DNA of 64,000 bases, from positions 1 to 64,000 of the forward strand of contig NZ_JAHNZO010000002.1 of assembly GCF_018998565.1 (NCBI RefSeq). The letters are read 5' to 3'. The stretch comes from Paenibacillus oleatilyticus (GTDB lineage Bacteria; Bacillota; Bacilli; Paenibacillales; NBRC-103111). Below the pieces are notes generated by a model, which had not been told where the DNA came from, did not search any database, and worked only from the letters and a program-made list of their open reading frames with translations. Shown here in pieces: positions 46,814-56,179 of the stretch. Each line of letters opens with the position of its first letter. Positions within the stretch are counted from its first letter, which is position 1. Both the position numbers and the translations under genes were made by a program.

Positions 46814-48451
46814 ATGCGTTTCTTCAAATCAACAAGAACCGGAGGGGCCGGACGCAGCGCCGCTGGAAAATGGGAGGCCGATGGAGCCAGCTCTACTCCG
46901 CAGGAAGCCGCGCCGTTAAGTCCGGACCTTGAGCTTAATTTAGAGCATATTCGGTCGGCAACGGGAAACAGCCCGGATCTGATCATACGGACGATTCGCA
47001 TCGGAGCTTCAGGTACGACGAAGGCGGCGGTCATTCATACCGATGGGCTGACGGACAAAGAAATCATTACCCGGTTTCTGGAGTCGTTCATGCTGCATGC
47101 TCGCGATCCGGCGCTATTCCGAGATTTGGACGGAACCGGGGGCACAGGGACTCCGCTGCAAATGCTTGAAGATTTTACCTTAACGCTCAGTTCGGTAACG
47201 GAAATCGACGATTTTCACGCGCTGTTCGACAACCTGCTGTCGGGCAATATGATCATTCTGATCGATGGGTTCGCCAAAGGGTTGTCCGCCGATACGAAGG
47301 GCTGGGAAGACCGCGGCGTCCAAGAGGCATCCGTGCAATCCGTTGTGCGCGGGCCCCGGGAATCGTTCTCGGAATGTCTGGGTACCAACATTGCCTTAAT
47401 CCGGCGCAAAATCAAAGACCCGAAGCTCTGGATCGAGTCCCGATCGATCGGCCGGGTGACGAAGACGAAAGTCGCTTTGATGTACATCAAGGGTATCGCC
47501 AACGACAGCACGGTTGAGGAAGTGCGCAGCAGGCTGGACCGCATTGATATCGACGGTATTTTTGAGAGCGGGAATATCGAGGAGCTGATTCAAGAGAAAA
47601 CGATTACCCCGTTTCCGACGCTGTACAATACGGAACGCCCCGACTCGGTCGCGGCGAATCTTTTGGAGGGCCGGGTGGCGATCGTTGTGGACGGAACACC
47701 GTTCGTTCTGGTCGTGCCGGTCGTATTCGCCCAATTTTTTCAGTCTCCCGAAGATTACTATCACCGGTCGGATTACGGGATTATTCGCATTCTCCGATAC
47801 ATCTCCCTGATGATTGCGCTGCTCGCTCCCGCTTTATTTATTTCCATTACGACCTTTCATCAAGAGATGCTGCCGACCACGCTGATGACCAGTATCGCGA
47901 CACAGCGGGAAAGGGTGCCGTTTCCGGCCGCCATCGAAGCGTTCCTGATGGAGTTTACGTTCGAGCTTCTCCGCGAGGCGGGCATCCGGATGCCCAGAGC
48001 GATCGGCCCCGCGATTTCCATCGTAGGGGCGCTTGTGCTGGGGGAGGCGTCGGTCAGGGCCGGTCTGGTATCCCCGGCGATGGTCATCGTCGTATCGATA
48101 ACGGCCATTGCCAGCTTTGCCTTTCCTTCGTTCGCGATGTCCATTCCGATCCGGATTTTGCGCTTCGTCCTGATGGGATTGGCCGCATCCTTCGGCCTTT
48201 TCGGCGTATTTATCGGACTGATTGTGCTTAACCTGCATTTGTGCAGTCTGCGTTCGTTCGGAGTTCCTTATATGGCGCCTTTTGCCCCGTATATTCCTAA
48301 CGACAAGAAAGACGCCATATTCCGGTTCCCGTTGTCCGCGATGCGAAGACGGCCGGTCCTGATGCAGAGTCCGAATCCGGCGCGGCAAAATACGGTCCCG
48401 TCTGAGCCGGATGCGCATCATCAGCGGGAGGGCAGGAGAGGCAACCCATGA
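46814..48451 (+). CDS. Spore germination protein, GerA family (second locus)
   Basis: A 545-residue A subunit of a germinant receptor. The hydrophilic N-terminal part includes NSPDLIIRTIRIGASGTTKAAVIHTDG and SFSECLGTNIALIRRKIKDPKLW; the block NTERPDSVAANLLEGRVAIVVDGTPF leads into membrane segments (RSDYGIIRILRYISLMIALLAPALFIS; GEASVRAGLVSPAMVIVVSIT). Start follows GGTGACGGAGG. The stop overlaps gerC (ATGA). A Lys/Arg-rich, Gly-rich N-terminal stretch of about 40 residues precedes the normal domain. Confidence 0.92.
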   Translation: MRFFKSTRTGGAGRSAAGKWEADGASSTPQEAAPLSPDLELNLEHIRSATGNSPDLIIRTIRIGASGTTKAAVIHTDGLTDKEIITRFLESFMLHARDPALFRDLDGTGGTGTPLQMLEDFTLTLSSVTEIDDFHALFDNLLSGNMIILIDGFAKGLSADTKGWEDRGVQEASVQSVVRGPRESFSECLGTNIALIRRKIKDPKLWIESRSIGRVTKTKVALMYIKGIANDSTVEEVRSRLDRIDIDGIFESGNIEELIQEKTITPFPTLYNTERPDSVAANLLEGRVAIVVDGTPFVLVVPVVFAQFFQSPEDYYHRSDYGIIRILRYISLMIALLAPALFISITTFHQEMLPTTLMTSIATQRERVPFPAAIEAFLMEFTFELLREAGIRMPRAIGPAISIVGALVLGEASVRAGLVSPAMVIVVSITAIASFAFPSFAMSIPIRILRFVLMGLAASFGLFGVFIGLIVLNLHLCSLRSFGVPYMAPFAPYIPNDKKDAIFRFPLSAMRRRPVLMQSPNPARQNTVPSEPDAHHQREGRRGNP

Positions 48452-49653
48452 AACGCAACGTGTCGTTGGTTTGCATTTTATGCCTGCTGCTCGTCCTGAC
48501 CACGGGCTGCTGGAGCCGCCGCGAGTTAAACGAGCTGGCGATCGTTACAGGCGTAGGCATCGATAGGGTCGATAACCAATACTTGTTGTCGCTCCAAGTG
48601 CTCAACATGGGGCAAGCGGGGAGTGAAGCTTCGGGAGGCGGGGGCGGCTCAAGTCTACCGGTGACGACGCAGTATATAAAGGCGGATTCGGTCTTTGAAG
48701 GCTTTCGCCGTTTGACGACCAAGCTTCCCCGCAAGCTGTATTTTGCTCATATCCGGGTCCTTGTATTTAGCGAAACGCTTGCGCGAGAAGGGCTACGGGA
48801 TATCCTAGATCTGTTTGTGCGCGACCATGAAATTCGGCCGGATTTTTTCCTTATCGTGACCAAAGGCGTCGAAGCCAGGGAAGTCATGAGCCAGATCGTA
48901 CCGATCGAGCAGTCGCCGGCCACCGCCTTGCTGAAAAGCTTGGAAATCTCCGAAAAAAACTGGTCTCCCACCATTGCCATAACGTTGGACGAGTTTATTA
49001 CGGATCTGATGAAAGTAGGCAAGGAAGGAGTAATGACCGGTTTGCAATTAAACGGAGATCCTCGCCAAGGCCAGACGGATGCGAATTTGAAAACCGTCAA
49101 TCCCCGCAGCAATTTCCGGTTTTCCAGCATTGGGGTGTTCAAGAACGACAGGCTGGTCGGCTGGTTGAATGAGGATGAAAGCCGGGGCTTCAGTTATATT
49201 ACGAACCGTGTCGACGCTACGGTGACGGATGTTCCGTGCGATTCGGGAGGAAGGGCGACGATTGAAATTCTTCGAAGCCATACGAACCTAAAAGGCAGCG
49301 CGCCCCGCGGTGAACCGGTGATAACCGTCGAAGTCGAGTCCGAGGGCAATGTGGGAGAAGTATCGTGCAAGGAAGATTTGTCCAAGCCGGAGACGATCTA
49401 TGCGTTGGAGCGCAAGGCGGAGCGGAAAATTGAAGGTTTCATCCAACAGGCGGTCCGCAAAGCCCGGCAGAGCAGCCGCTCCGACATCTTCGGATTCGGC
49501 GAGGCGATTCACCGGTACGATCCACGGAATTGGAATCGGTTAAAGGACGATTGGAACCGGTATTTCATGAGTGCCAAAGTAGAGACCCGGATCGACGTCA
49601 AACTGCGCAGAACGGGCAAGGTGGGACAATCGTTCATCGACAAAATGAAATGA
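48448..49653 (+). CDS. Spore germination lipoprotein, GerC family (second locus)
   Basis: A 401-residue lipoprotein with lipobox LTTGC, then WSRRELNELAIVTGVGIDR. Family blocks: KLPRKLYFAHIRVLVFSETLAR, GVFKNDRLVGWLNEDESRG, and the C-terminal SDIFGFGEAIHRYDPRNWNRLK. A Gly/Ser-rich insertion (SEASGGGGGSS) lies near residues 58-68. Start overlaps the gerA stop. Here gerC precedes the gerB genes, an order also known from other bacilli. Confidence 0.92.
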   Translation: MKRNVSLVCILCLLLVLTTGCWSRRELNELAIVTGVGIDRVDNQYLLSLQVLNMGQAGSEASGGGGGSSLPVTTQYIKADSVFEGFRRLTTKLPRKLYFAHIRVLVFSETLAREGLRDILDLFVRDHEIRPDFFLIVTKGVEAREVMSQIVPIEQSPATALLKSLEISEKNWSPTIAITLDEFITDLMKVGKEGVMTGLQLNGDPRQGQTDANLKTVNPRSNFRFSSIGVFKNDRLVGWLNEDESRGFSYITNRVDATVTDVPCDSGGRATIEILRSHTNLKGSAPRGEPVITVEVESEGNVGEVSCKEDLSKPETIYALERKAERKIEGFIQQAVRKARQSSRSDIFGFGEAIHRYDPRNWNRLKDDWNRYFMSAKVETRIDVKLRRTGKVGQSFIDKMK

Positions 49654-49668
49654 GGAGGAGCGTTCGTC

Positions 49669-49899
49669 ATGAAGGTGCTGCTCGTCTTATTGGCCGCTGC
49701 TGCGATTGTTGCTATCGAATGGCGTTCCTTGATGGAGCGAAAGCTGAAAAGAGAGCTGTGGACGTTTTTCCTGCTGTGTCTCGTCGGAACAAGTCTGGGG
49801 ATAGCGGAAGTGCTGCGGCTCAACATCCCCAATCCGCTGGATTGGATTTCCGCGCTGTATAAGCCGCTGAGCAATCTCATCTACGGAAGTTCGGCTTAA
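49669..49899 (+). CDS. Small two-helix germination receptor D-type subunit
   Basis: A 76-residue protein with two hydrophobic segments (VLLVLLAAAAIVAIEW and WTFFLLCLVGTSLGIAEVL) inside the ger operon. Its size, topology and location match the small D-subunit proteins reported next to germinant-receptor operons in Bacillus species, which modulate germination. Start follows GAGGAGGAGCG; it lies 15 bases behind gerC. Confidence 0.7.
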   Translation: MKVLLVLLAAAAIVAIEWRSLMERKLKRELWTFFLLCLVGTSLGIAEVLRLNIPNPLDWISALYKPLSNLIYGSSA

Positions 49900-49938
49900 G
49901 CCCATATCGTCTGTCGAAGAAATGGCAGGTGGAACCGT

Positions 49939-51033
49939 ATGTTCGATAACGACAAGATCGATACCCATCAATTTACGCTGCTTGTGATTTTATTTGTTGT
50001 CGGGGATGCGCTGTTGTACGTGCCTTCGTGGCTGGCTTCTTCCGCCAAGCAGGATGCCTGGCTGGCAGCCGCTGTCGGATGCATCGAGGGCTTGGCGATC
50101 GCTTGGCTGTATACGACGTTGGCCAAACGCCACTTTCCGGCGACGCTGATCGATCTATGCCGCTCCGTCCTGGGCCGATGGGCGGGAACGGCAGCAGCCT
50201 GCTCTTTCGTCAGTTTTATTCTGGTTGATGTTTCTCTCATGTTGTATGAAATCGGGGACTTCATCACGACGCAGATGATGCCGGAGACCCCGATCGAGGT
50301 CGTCATTCTGCTGTTCACCGGCGTTATCGTACTCGGTGTGCGGCATGGGGCGGTTACGCTGGTTCGCTCGTCCGAATTGGTGTTTCCTTCGTTTGTGCTG
50401 CTTTACTTGATGTTGATCTTGTTTATTTCTCCGCAGATCAAGCTGGAGCATGCCCAGCCGGTGTTGGGCAAGGGCTTGAAACCGATTATGGAAGGAAATT
50501 TAAGATTTTTCGGGAATCTGGAGGAAAGCGTCATCCTGCTCATGCTGTTTCCTTTGGTCCGTAATCCGGGCAAGGGGGCAAAAGCTTTTGCGACGGGACT
50601 GGTTGTCGGCACGATCGTTCTTACCGTGTTTTCCACGGTTTCCATTCTGGTGATGGGCAGCGATATGACCGCATTGTTGGCCTATCCGAGCTATGTGCTG
50701 GCGCAGAAGGTTGCCGTCGGCAAGTTTTTTGAGCGGATCGAAGCCATTATGGCGTTTCTTTGGTTTATTACCGTTTTTGTCAAAATATCCGTCTGCTACT
50801 ATGCCGCCTCCTATGGGATAGCCCAGATCGTGAAGCTGCCGAGATTCCGGCCGGTTACGCTGCCGCTCGCCATGATTTTAATGGTGCTGGCTCTGGTGTT
50901 CGTTCCGAATCGGCCGTACTTTGACCTTTTTGCGACGAAGATCTGGACGCCTTACACGCTCACCTTCGGATTGTTTCTCCCTTTGCTAATGCTCGGAGCG
51001 GCTTGGCTGCGCAGGTCGCCCGGGAAGAGATGA
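49939..51033 (+). CDS. Spore germination protein, GerB family (second locus, first copy)
   Basis: A 364-residue B subunit with about ten membrane segments: DTHQFTLLVILFVVGDALLYVPSWLA at the start and FERIEAIMAFLWFITVFVKISVCYYA in the typical GerB block. Start follows GGCAGGTGG. It is related to the next gene, indicating tandem duplication. Confidence 0.92.
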   Translation: MFDNDKIDTHQFTLLVILFVVGDALLYVPSWLASSAKQDAWLAAAVGCIEGLAIAWLYTTLAKRHFPATLIDLCRSVLGRWAGTAAACSFVSFILVDVSLMLYEIGDFITTQMMPETPIEVVILLFTGVIVLGVRHGAVTLVRSSELVFPSFVLLYLMLILFISPQIKLEHAQPVLGKGLKPIMEGNLRFFGNLEESVILLMLFPLVRNPGKGAKAFATGLVVGTIVLTVFSTVSILVMGSDMTALLAYPSYVLAQKVAVGKFFERIEAIMAFLWFITVFVKISVCYYAASYGIAQIVKLPRFRPVTLPLAMILMVLALVFVPNRPYFDLFATKIWTPYTLTFGLFLPLLMLGAAWLRRSPGKR

Positions 51034-51042
51034 GGTGAAGGT

Positions 51043-52158
51043 ATGGACGGTCAACGGCAAATCTCGGTATATCAATTTAAGGTCCTGACGATCTTGTTCT
51101 CGTTAGGCTCTACGCTGCTCGTCATCTCATCGGGACTGGCCGACGAGCTGAAGCAGGATGCCTGGCTGGGCGCCGCTTTGGGCACCTTGGGAGGGCTGGC
51201 GCTCGCCGCGCTGTATAATGCCTTGGCGGGACGGTTCCCGGACAAGACGTTGACGGAGCTTAGCACGCATCTGCTTGGAAAAACGGCAGGCCGTATGTTT
51301 ATGCTCGCCTACCTCTTTTTCAACTTTTACTCCGCGGCTGCTTTAATCTGGTACGTCGGCAACTTCCTGACGACCAATCTGTTCATCGAAACTCCGAGGC
51401 CGGTATTGATGATCCTCTATGCTGCCGTCATGCTGTATGGGACGCATCTGGGGCTAGGGGCTTTGGCGCGGTCTGCGGAGACGTCTGTTCTGATCTTTAT
51501 GTTCGCGCTTGTCATCGTCATGTTATCGCTGCTGCCGGAAGCCCAGACCGGGAATCTGCTGCCGGTAATGGAAGCGGGGCCCGGACCGCTATCGCGGGCT
51601 TCGTTCACATTCTTAAGCTTCGCTTACTTTCCGTGGGTTTCATTGCTGATGATTTATCCGAAGCACGTAAGCCGTCCCGAAGCGTGCGGTAAAGCGCTCT
51701 ACACCTCCGTACTAAGCTCGGGCGCGATTTTGACGGCCGTAACCGCATTGACGGTCATGGTGCTAGGTCCCGACCGGACGTCCATCGAGCTGTATCCGAC
51801 CTATAACCTGACGATGAAAATCAGCATCGGTCATTTTTTTGAACGCATCGAAGCGCTGTTTGTCTTGTTATGGCTGCTCGCTATATTTTATCAAGCGGTG
51901 CTCATTTACTACGCTGCCGTAACGGGCTTGGCCCAGATGATTCGGGTGGACGAATACCGCTCGCTCAATTTGCCGATGGGCCTGTGCCTTGTACCTTTTG
52001 CGCTGCTCATTTATCCGAATGTCGGCTACGAGCAGGCGTGGGATTATAAGGTGTGGCCGGTATTTTCGTTGACGTTCGCCTTGTGGCCGGCGGTTCTGCT
52101 GCTGGTAGCGAAGTTTAGGGGCCGAGGAGCGAAGCGTCATGCAAAAAATGGTAGGTAA
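51043..52158 (+). CDS. Spore germination protein, GerB family (second locus, second copy)
   Basis: A 371-residue B subunit: ISVYQFKVLTILFSLGSTLLVISSGLADELKQDAWLGAALG, with FFERIEALFVLLWLLAIFYQAVLIYYA. The start follows GATGAGGTGAAGG, nine bases behind the previous copy. Both B subunits share the segment KQDAWL(A/G)AA, which shows their common origin. Two B subunits behind a single A and C suggest alternative receptors. Confidence 0.92.
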   Translation: MDGQRQISVYQFKVLTILFSLGSTLLVISSGLADELKQDAWLGAALGTLGGLALAALYNALAGRFPDKTLTELSTHLLGKTAGRMFMLAYLFFNFYSAAALIWYVGNFLTTNLFIETPRPVLMILYAAVMLYGTHLGLGALARSAETSVLIFMFALVIVMLSLLPEAQTGNLLPVMEAGPGPLSRASFTFLSFAYFPWVSLLMIYPKHVSRPEACGKALYTSVLSSGAILTAVTALTVMVLGPDRTSIELYPTYNLTMKISIGHFFERIEALFVLLWLLAIFYQAVLIYYAAVTGLAQMIRVDEYRSLNLPMGLCLVPFALLIYPNVGYEQAWDYKVWPVFSLTFALWPAVLLLVAKFRGRGAKRHAKNGR

Positions 52159-52210
52159 AGCGCAGACGATTCGTTATAATGGGAGCAGATACCAAGGAAG
52201 GTGGCTGCAC

Positions 52211-52732
52211 ATGCTCTCAAATGTACCGATAAGCTTCGCTTCGCTTCAATTTCGTAGGACCGCTGAGGAGGACTTGGAGTTTGTATTAACGACGGAGCAG
52301 CATCCCGCGAATACGCCATTTATCATTTCCTGGACCCCGGAGCAGCACCGGGAAACCATACACAGCAGCGATAAGCTGCATCTCCTCGTCGAAACGCCGG
52401 ACGGCAGGCCTGTCGGCTATCTTATTCTCGCCGGATTGACGAGTCCGAACCGCTGTATCGAGCTGGTCCGTATCACAATTGCCGACCAGGGGCGGGGGTA
52501 CGGCAAAGCGTCGATCCGGTTCGTTCAGAACCATGCGTTCAAGCACTTGAAGGCTCACCGCTTGTGGCTGGATGTCAAGGAGCACAACGCAAGAGCGAAG
52601 CAGCTTTACGAATCGTCGGGCTTTAAGACGGAAGGAACGCTGAGGGAATGCATCCGCACGAACGGCGGGTACGAATCGCTGATCGTCATGTCCATGCTGG
52701 AGCGGGAATATGAAGAGCGTGGCGGCGAATGA
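52211..52732 (+). CDS. GNAT family N-acetyltransferase (RimJ/RimL-like)
   Basis: A 173-residue acetyltransferase beginning SNVPISFASLQFRRTAEEDLEFVLTTEQ, with the acetyl-CoA site VRITIADQGRGYGKASIRFVQ and the C-terminal LDVKEHNARAKQLYESSGFKTEG. The substrate may be a protein N-terminus or a small amine. The ATG at 52211 follows AAGGAAGGTGG; longer in-frame starts from 52139 overlap the gerB gene. A TATAAT-like box lies at 52175-52180. Confidence 0.8.
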   Translation: MLSNVPISFASLQFRRTAEEDLEFVLTTEQHPANTPFIISWTPEQHRETIHSSDKLHLLVETPDGRPVGYLILAGLTSPNRCIELVRITIADQGRGYGKASIRFVQNHAFKHLKAHRLWLDVKEHNARAKQLYESSGFKTEGTLRECIRTNGGYESLIVMSMLEREYEERGGE

Positions 52733-52879
52733 AGCAGCATGAAACCATTTTGAATAGACGCGGCATTGCGTATTCTGGACCTTGTTGTCCGCCTAAAGTT
52801 TGAACAGTCAGGCTTTACCGCATGTTTTTCCTTTAATTGGGCATCTTAATCAAGATCGTCCAACCCGGAGGCCTCGCGG

Positions 52880-53977
52880 ATGAAAAAGTATGCTTTTAAC
52901 GAAATTACGACTTGGCAATATATATTTCTCATTTTCACTTCGGAAATTGGCATCGGCGTTCTCCCGTTTCCTGCGAATGTGGCCCGGTACGCGGGGACGG
53001 ACAACTGGATATCGGTGATCTTGGGCTGGGCTCTGATTACGGCCGCCAGCCTGTTTATCATCCAAGCCATGAAGCATTACCCGGACGGGACGCTGCTTGA
53101 TCTGCTGACAAATTATTGGGGCAAATGGGCGGGGATGGCCGGCGCGATCGTCGTCGCTCTCTATTTTGCTTTTTTCTCATACGTCGTTTTCTCCCGGACG
53201 GTGATCTACGTCAAAGCATGGCTGCTCCCGCAAACGTCGGAGCTTCTGCTCGTCGTACTGCTGATCGTTCCGTTCTGGCTCATTGCCCGCAGCGGAGTCC
53301 GGGTCCATGGCAGATTTGCGGAGTTCGTTGTTTTGATCTGCTGCTGGATGCCTTTGATTTTTATCTACGTGATTGGCGACGCCGAGTGGCTTCATCTGCT
53401 TCCCGTGCTTAAGGAAGGGTGGGAACCGGTGGTGAAGGGTACGCCGGAGATGGTGTTTACTTTTTTAGGCTTTGAAATGACCTTTGTGCTGTATCCGTTT
53501 CTGCAAAAGAAAAACCGGGCGGCCATCGGGGTGATTACTGGCAATACGCTGGCCTTGCTTGTCTACTTGCTGCTGGACTTTACTTGTCTTGTGTTCTACA
53601 GCCCGGACGAGATCTCGCAATACAACGAACCGGTGATCAGCTTGCTGAAGGTGGTCGAATTTCCTTTCATCGAACGGTTTGAAATCGTGTTTCTCGCGCT
53701 GTATCTTTTGTTAATCGCTTTGACGTGGATTCCTTTTACGTTCTGCAGCGTATACTCCACGAGCTGGATGCTGGGCAAGCAGGACCATCGGCCGCATCTG
53801 ATCGTGTTTTTGCTGCTGCTCGTAGGGTCTTATTGCTTTTATCACCCGACGTTCCGCGCGAACAACAAAATGATCGATTGGATGGGCAAATTCGGAGCAG
53901 GCTTTGCCGTCGTGTTTCCGTTGTTGCTATGGATGCTTGTTGCGGCTGCCGACCGGTACCGGAGGACGGCCAGTTAA
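52880..53977 (+). CDS. Spore germination protein, GerB family (third copy, solitary)
   Basis: A 365-residue GerB-type membrane protein: ITTWQYIFLIFTSEIGIGVLPFPANVARYAGTDNW at the start and VEFPFIERFEIVFLALYLLLIAL in the family block. Start follows GGAGGCCTCGCGG. It is separated from the operon by a GNAT gene and has no A or C partner of its own. It may give another specificity when combined with the neighbouring subunits. Confidence 0.9.
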   Translation: MKKYAFNEITTWQYIFLIFTSEIGIGVLPFPANVARYAGTDNWISVILGWALITAASLFIIQAMKHYPDGTLLDLLTNYWGKWAGMAGAIVVALYFAFFSYVVFSRTVIYVKAWLLPQTSELLLVVLLIVPFWLIARSGVRVHGRFAEFVVLICCWMPLIFIYVIGDAEWLHLLPVLKEGWEPVVKGTPEMVFTFLGFEMTFVLYPFLQKKNRAAIGVITGNTLALLVYLLLDFTCLVFYSPDEISQYNEPVISLLKVVEFPFIERFEIVFLALYLLLIALTWIPFTFCSVYSTSWMLGKQDHRPHLIVFLLLLVGSYCFYHPTFRANNKMIDWMGKFGAGFAVVFPLLLWMLVAAADRYRRTAS

Positions 53978-54006
53978 TTGACAATGATAATCTTTATCAA
54001 TATTAT
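53978..54006 (+). promoter_or_regulatory. Fur-controlled promoter of the heme monooxygenase gene
   Basis: TTGACA (53978-53983), exactly 17 bases, TATTAT (54001-54006). The spacer is filled by a Fur box, AATGATAATCTTTATCAAT (53983-54001), so iron-bound Fur would cover the promoter. Confidence 0.92.
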
Positions 54007-54038
54007 AAAATGGTAAGTTTATCTAGGGGAGTGATTCC

Positions 54039-54374
54039 ATGTTTATTGAAATGAAAACGATTATCGTCAAAGAAGGAACCTCGGATCTGGTCGTTCAGCG
54101 CTTCAGCGGAGAGGGTGCCATTGAAAAATCCGAAGGCTTTATCGATTTGAGCGTACTCGTCAAGAAGGCCAGAAAAGGCGACGAAGAGGTCATTGTAATG
54201 ATTCGCTGGGAATCTGAGGAAGCGTGGAAGAAATGGGAGACCAGCGAGGTTCATCTCGAAGGTCACCGGCAGGCAAGAGGCAAGCCGAAGCCGGAGCATA
54301 TCCTCAGCTCGAGCCACGGAAACTATGAAGTGAAGACGGTCAAAGGGCCGTATCGCCAGCAAGCGCAAGCGTGA
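54039..54374 (+). CDS. Heme-degrading monooxygenase, IsdG/HmoA family
   Basis: A 111-residue ABM-domain protein of the IsdG/HmoA type, which opens heme to release iron. It begins MFIEMKTIIVKEGTSDLVVQRF and has VMIRWESEEAWKKWETSEVHLEGHRQ, where His (about residue 74) in the SEVHLEGHR stretch is the expected heme ligand. The Fur box in its promoter supports an iron-acquisition role. Start follows TAGGGGAGTGA. Confidence 0.85.
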   Translation: MFIEMKTIIVKEGTSDLVVQRFSGEGAIEKSEGFIDLSVLVKKARKGDEEVIVMIRWESEEAWKKWETSEVHLEGHRQARGKPKPEHILSSSHGNYEVKTVKGPYRQQAQA

Positions 54375-54423
54375 CGGGCCCGCTCCTGTCCGTTCTATCG
54401 ATTCGGAAACGAAGCTTCGGCTT

Positions 54424-54456
54424 AAGCTCCTCGCGGGGCGCTGAGGCTTTTTTTGC
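54424..54456 (+). terminator. Intrinsic terminator after the heme monooxygenase gene
   Basis: AGCTCCTC and GAGG-CT arms with a short GC-rich loop end in seven T. Confidence 0.7.
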
Positions 54457-54545
54457 TGTCCATATGCTGGAAGGAATCCCTCTGGACAATCGGAGCGGGC
54501 TCCATTACAGTAGAGAGGAATGAATTGACAAAAGGAGTACGGGAA

Positions 54546-55100
54546 ATGAAAAGCAAGCTCAAAAAAGTATTACTGCCTACGATGGCGCTAAGTCTGATGA
54601 TCATGGCACCCGCGATTGCGGAAGGACCGTCCCAAACGGCGGGACAGCAGCCGCCGCTGCCTGAAGAAATCGCCTTCCAAATTCCGACGAACAATTATTG
54701 CAGCGCGGATAAGTCTCTGGATTTTTCGTTCCAATTATCCAATGCCGGCAGCACGCCTGCCGATATTACGGTGTCCTTTTATCAACAGGACGGCACCAAG
54801 CTTACGACGGAAGGCACGTCCTACCAGGAGATCGGTTCCACGATCATCCCGGGCAAGCCTTTTACGCTGAAAGGCTATACCACAGGGCTGTACCATATCA
54901 ACTTTGGCAACCATCTCAAGTGCAGCGAGCGCGTGTATCTAGGGAGAATCTTCGTCAATTCGGGCAAAGCCTCGCTGCTTGCGAGAGGCTGGGTGAACAC
55001 GAACGGAGCGGTTCAGAACGTCGAAGTGAACGGCAATCAGACGTTCGAGCTTGCTGCTGTGCCAACGCCGGCCGAAGCGACAGCGACCAAAGCAGAGTAG
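54546..55100 (+). CDS. Secreted protein of unknown function
   Basis: A 184-residue protein with a signal peptide (MKSKLKKVLLPTMALSLMIMAPAIA, about 25 residues). The mature part is beta-rich: NNYCSADKSLDFSFQLSNAGSTPADITVSFYQQDGTKL, with two cysteines (NYCS and LKCSE) that could pair. The immunoglobulin-like pattern may be a surface or matrix protein. I do not recognise a family. Start follows AAAGGAGTACGG; the longer in-frame start at 54453 is not supported. Confidence 0.6.
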   Translation: MKSKLKKVLLPTMALSLMIMAPAIAEGPSQTAGQQPPLPEEIAFQIPTNNYCSADKSLDFSFQLSNAGSTPADITVSFYQQDGTKLTTEGTSYQEIGSTIIPGKPFTLKGYTTGLYHINFGNHLKCSERVYLGRIFVNSGKASLLARGWVNTNGAVQNVEVNGNQTFELAAVPTPAEATATKAE

Positions 55101-55140
55101 GTCAATCCAGTCAGTCCATTGAGGAGCGTCGGTTTCGTTC

Positions 55141-55162
55141 AGGAGCCTGGCTCCTCTTTTTT
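55141..55162 (+). terminator. Intrinsic terminator after the secreted-protein gene
   Basis: AGGAGC and GCTCCT arms with a three-base loop, followed by a T-rich run. Confidence 0.8.
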
Positions 55163-55200
55163 GCAGGATAGACGAATCGAAGCTTTTGGGAGGGTTCGTT

Positions 55201-56178
55201 ATGGGTGCCAATTGGGACGATGAGAGCATCGCGAGGGAAGCTCTGAAGCAATTCCCGGTTCATGGGGAGCGGCTCGTTTACTTGGGGAAGAGCGATAATG
55301 TGACCTTTCAGGTGAAGACGAAGCAGGAAAGCGTGAACTATCTGATGAAGCTGCATTATGCTGCAAGAGGAAGCCATTCCAAAAAGACCGTCGAATCGGA
55401 GCTGCTGTGGCTCGAAGCGTTAGCCGCGGAGACGGCCTTGACGGTACCTTCTCCGGTAAGAAACCGGGACAACGAGCTGACCGTAGAGGCAGTCGTCAAC
55501 GCATCCGGGGAAAGCATCGTCGTCACGCTGCATCGGTGGGTGAATGGCGAGCTTCTGGACAGGGAGCCGACAACCGGGGAAGCTCGAAGCCTGGCCCAAC
55601 TCATGGCCGCGCTGCATCGGCATGCGATGGAGTGGAACGCTCCCGCAGGGTTCACCCGGCCAGTGTATGATACGGACAACGTGTTGTCGCTGCCGGGTCC
55701 GTTAAAGCGGCTGCCGGAGCTAAACGTCATTTCGAACGAAGCATACGTTTGCCTGGAGCGGACCGCGCATAAAATCGCCGCCGGGCTACAGCGTCAAACG
55801 GTGGCCAAGTCCACCTGGGGGCTGATTCATTCGGACCTGCACGAAAGCAACTACGTCTTCGATCAGGGCATTCCGAGGCCCATCGACTTTTCCGCGTGCG
55901 GCTACGGCTTTTATCTGTTTGACGTGGCCGAAACGTTTCTGCATCTTTCGCCGGAGAACCGGCGCCAATTTTTGTCCGCCTACCGGGAGGAACGGCAGAT
56001 GCAGAAGATCGATGCGAAGAGCCTGGACCTGTTTTTCGTCTGGGCGATTCTGCGCAACTTCGCTTTTCTCGCCCGTAACCCTGCGGAGCATGCGTCGCTA
56101 TCCGAGCTTATCCCCAAAGTAGTGAAAAGCTATTTTGAAAACTATCTGAAAGACGAACCGGTTCTGGGAGGGGGATAA
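55201..56178 (+). CDS. Phosphotransferase (APH/choline kinase fold)
   Basis: A 325-residue kinase-like protein of the aminoglycoside-phosphotransferase superfamily. The catalytic loop is HSDLHESNYVFD (about residue 218) and the metal-binding IDFSACGYG (about 233). The N-lobe has YLGKSDNVTFQVKTK and the lysine YLMKLHYAARGSH. Similar proteins act on homoserine, choline, sugars or antibiotics; the substrate is undetermined. Start at 55201 follows TTGGGAGGGTTCG. It precedes the ankyrin gene by one base. Confidence 0.75.
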   Translation: MGANWDDESIAREALKQFPVHGERLVYLGKSDNVTFQVKTKQESVNYLMKLHYAARGSHSKKTVESELLWLEALAAETALTVPSPVRNRDNELTVEAVVNASGESIVVTLHRWVNGELLDREPTTGEARSLAQLMAALHRHAMEWNAPAGFTRPVYDTDNVLSLPGPLKRLPELNVISNEAYVCLERTAHKIAAGLQRQTVAKSTWGLIHSDLHESNYVFDQGIPRPIDFSACGYGFYLFDVAETFLHLSPENRRQFLSAYREERQMQKIDAKSLDLFFVWAILRNFAFLARNPAEHASLSELIPKVVKSYFENYLKDEPVLGGG

Positions 56179-56179
56179 C

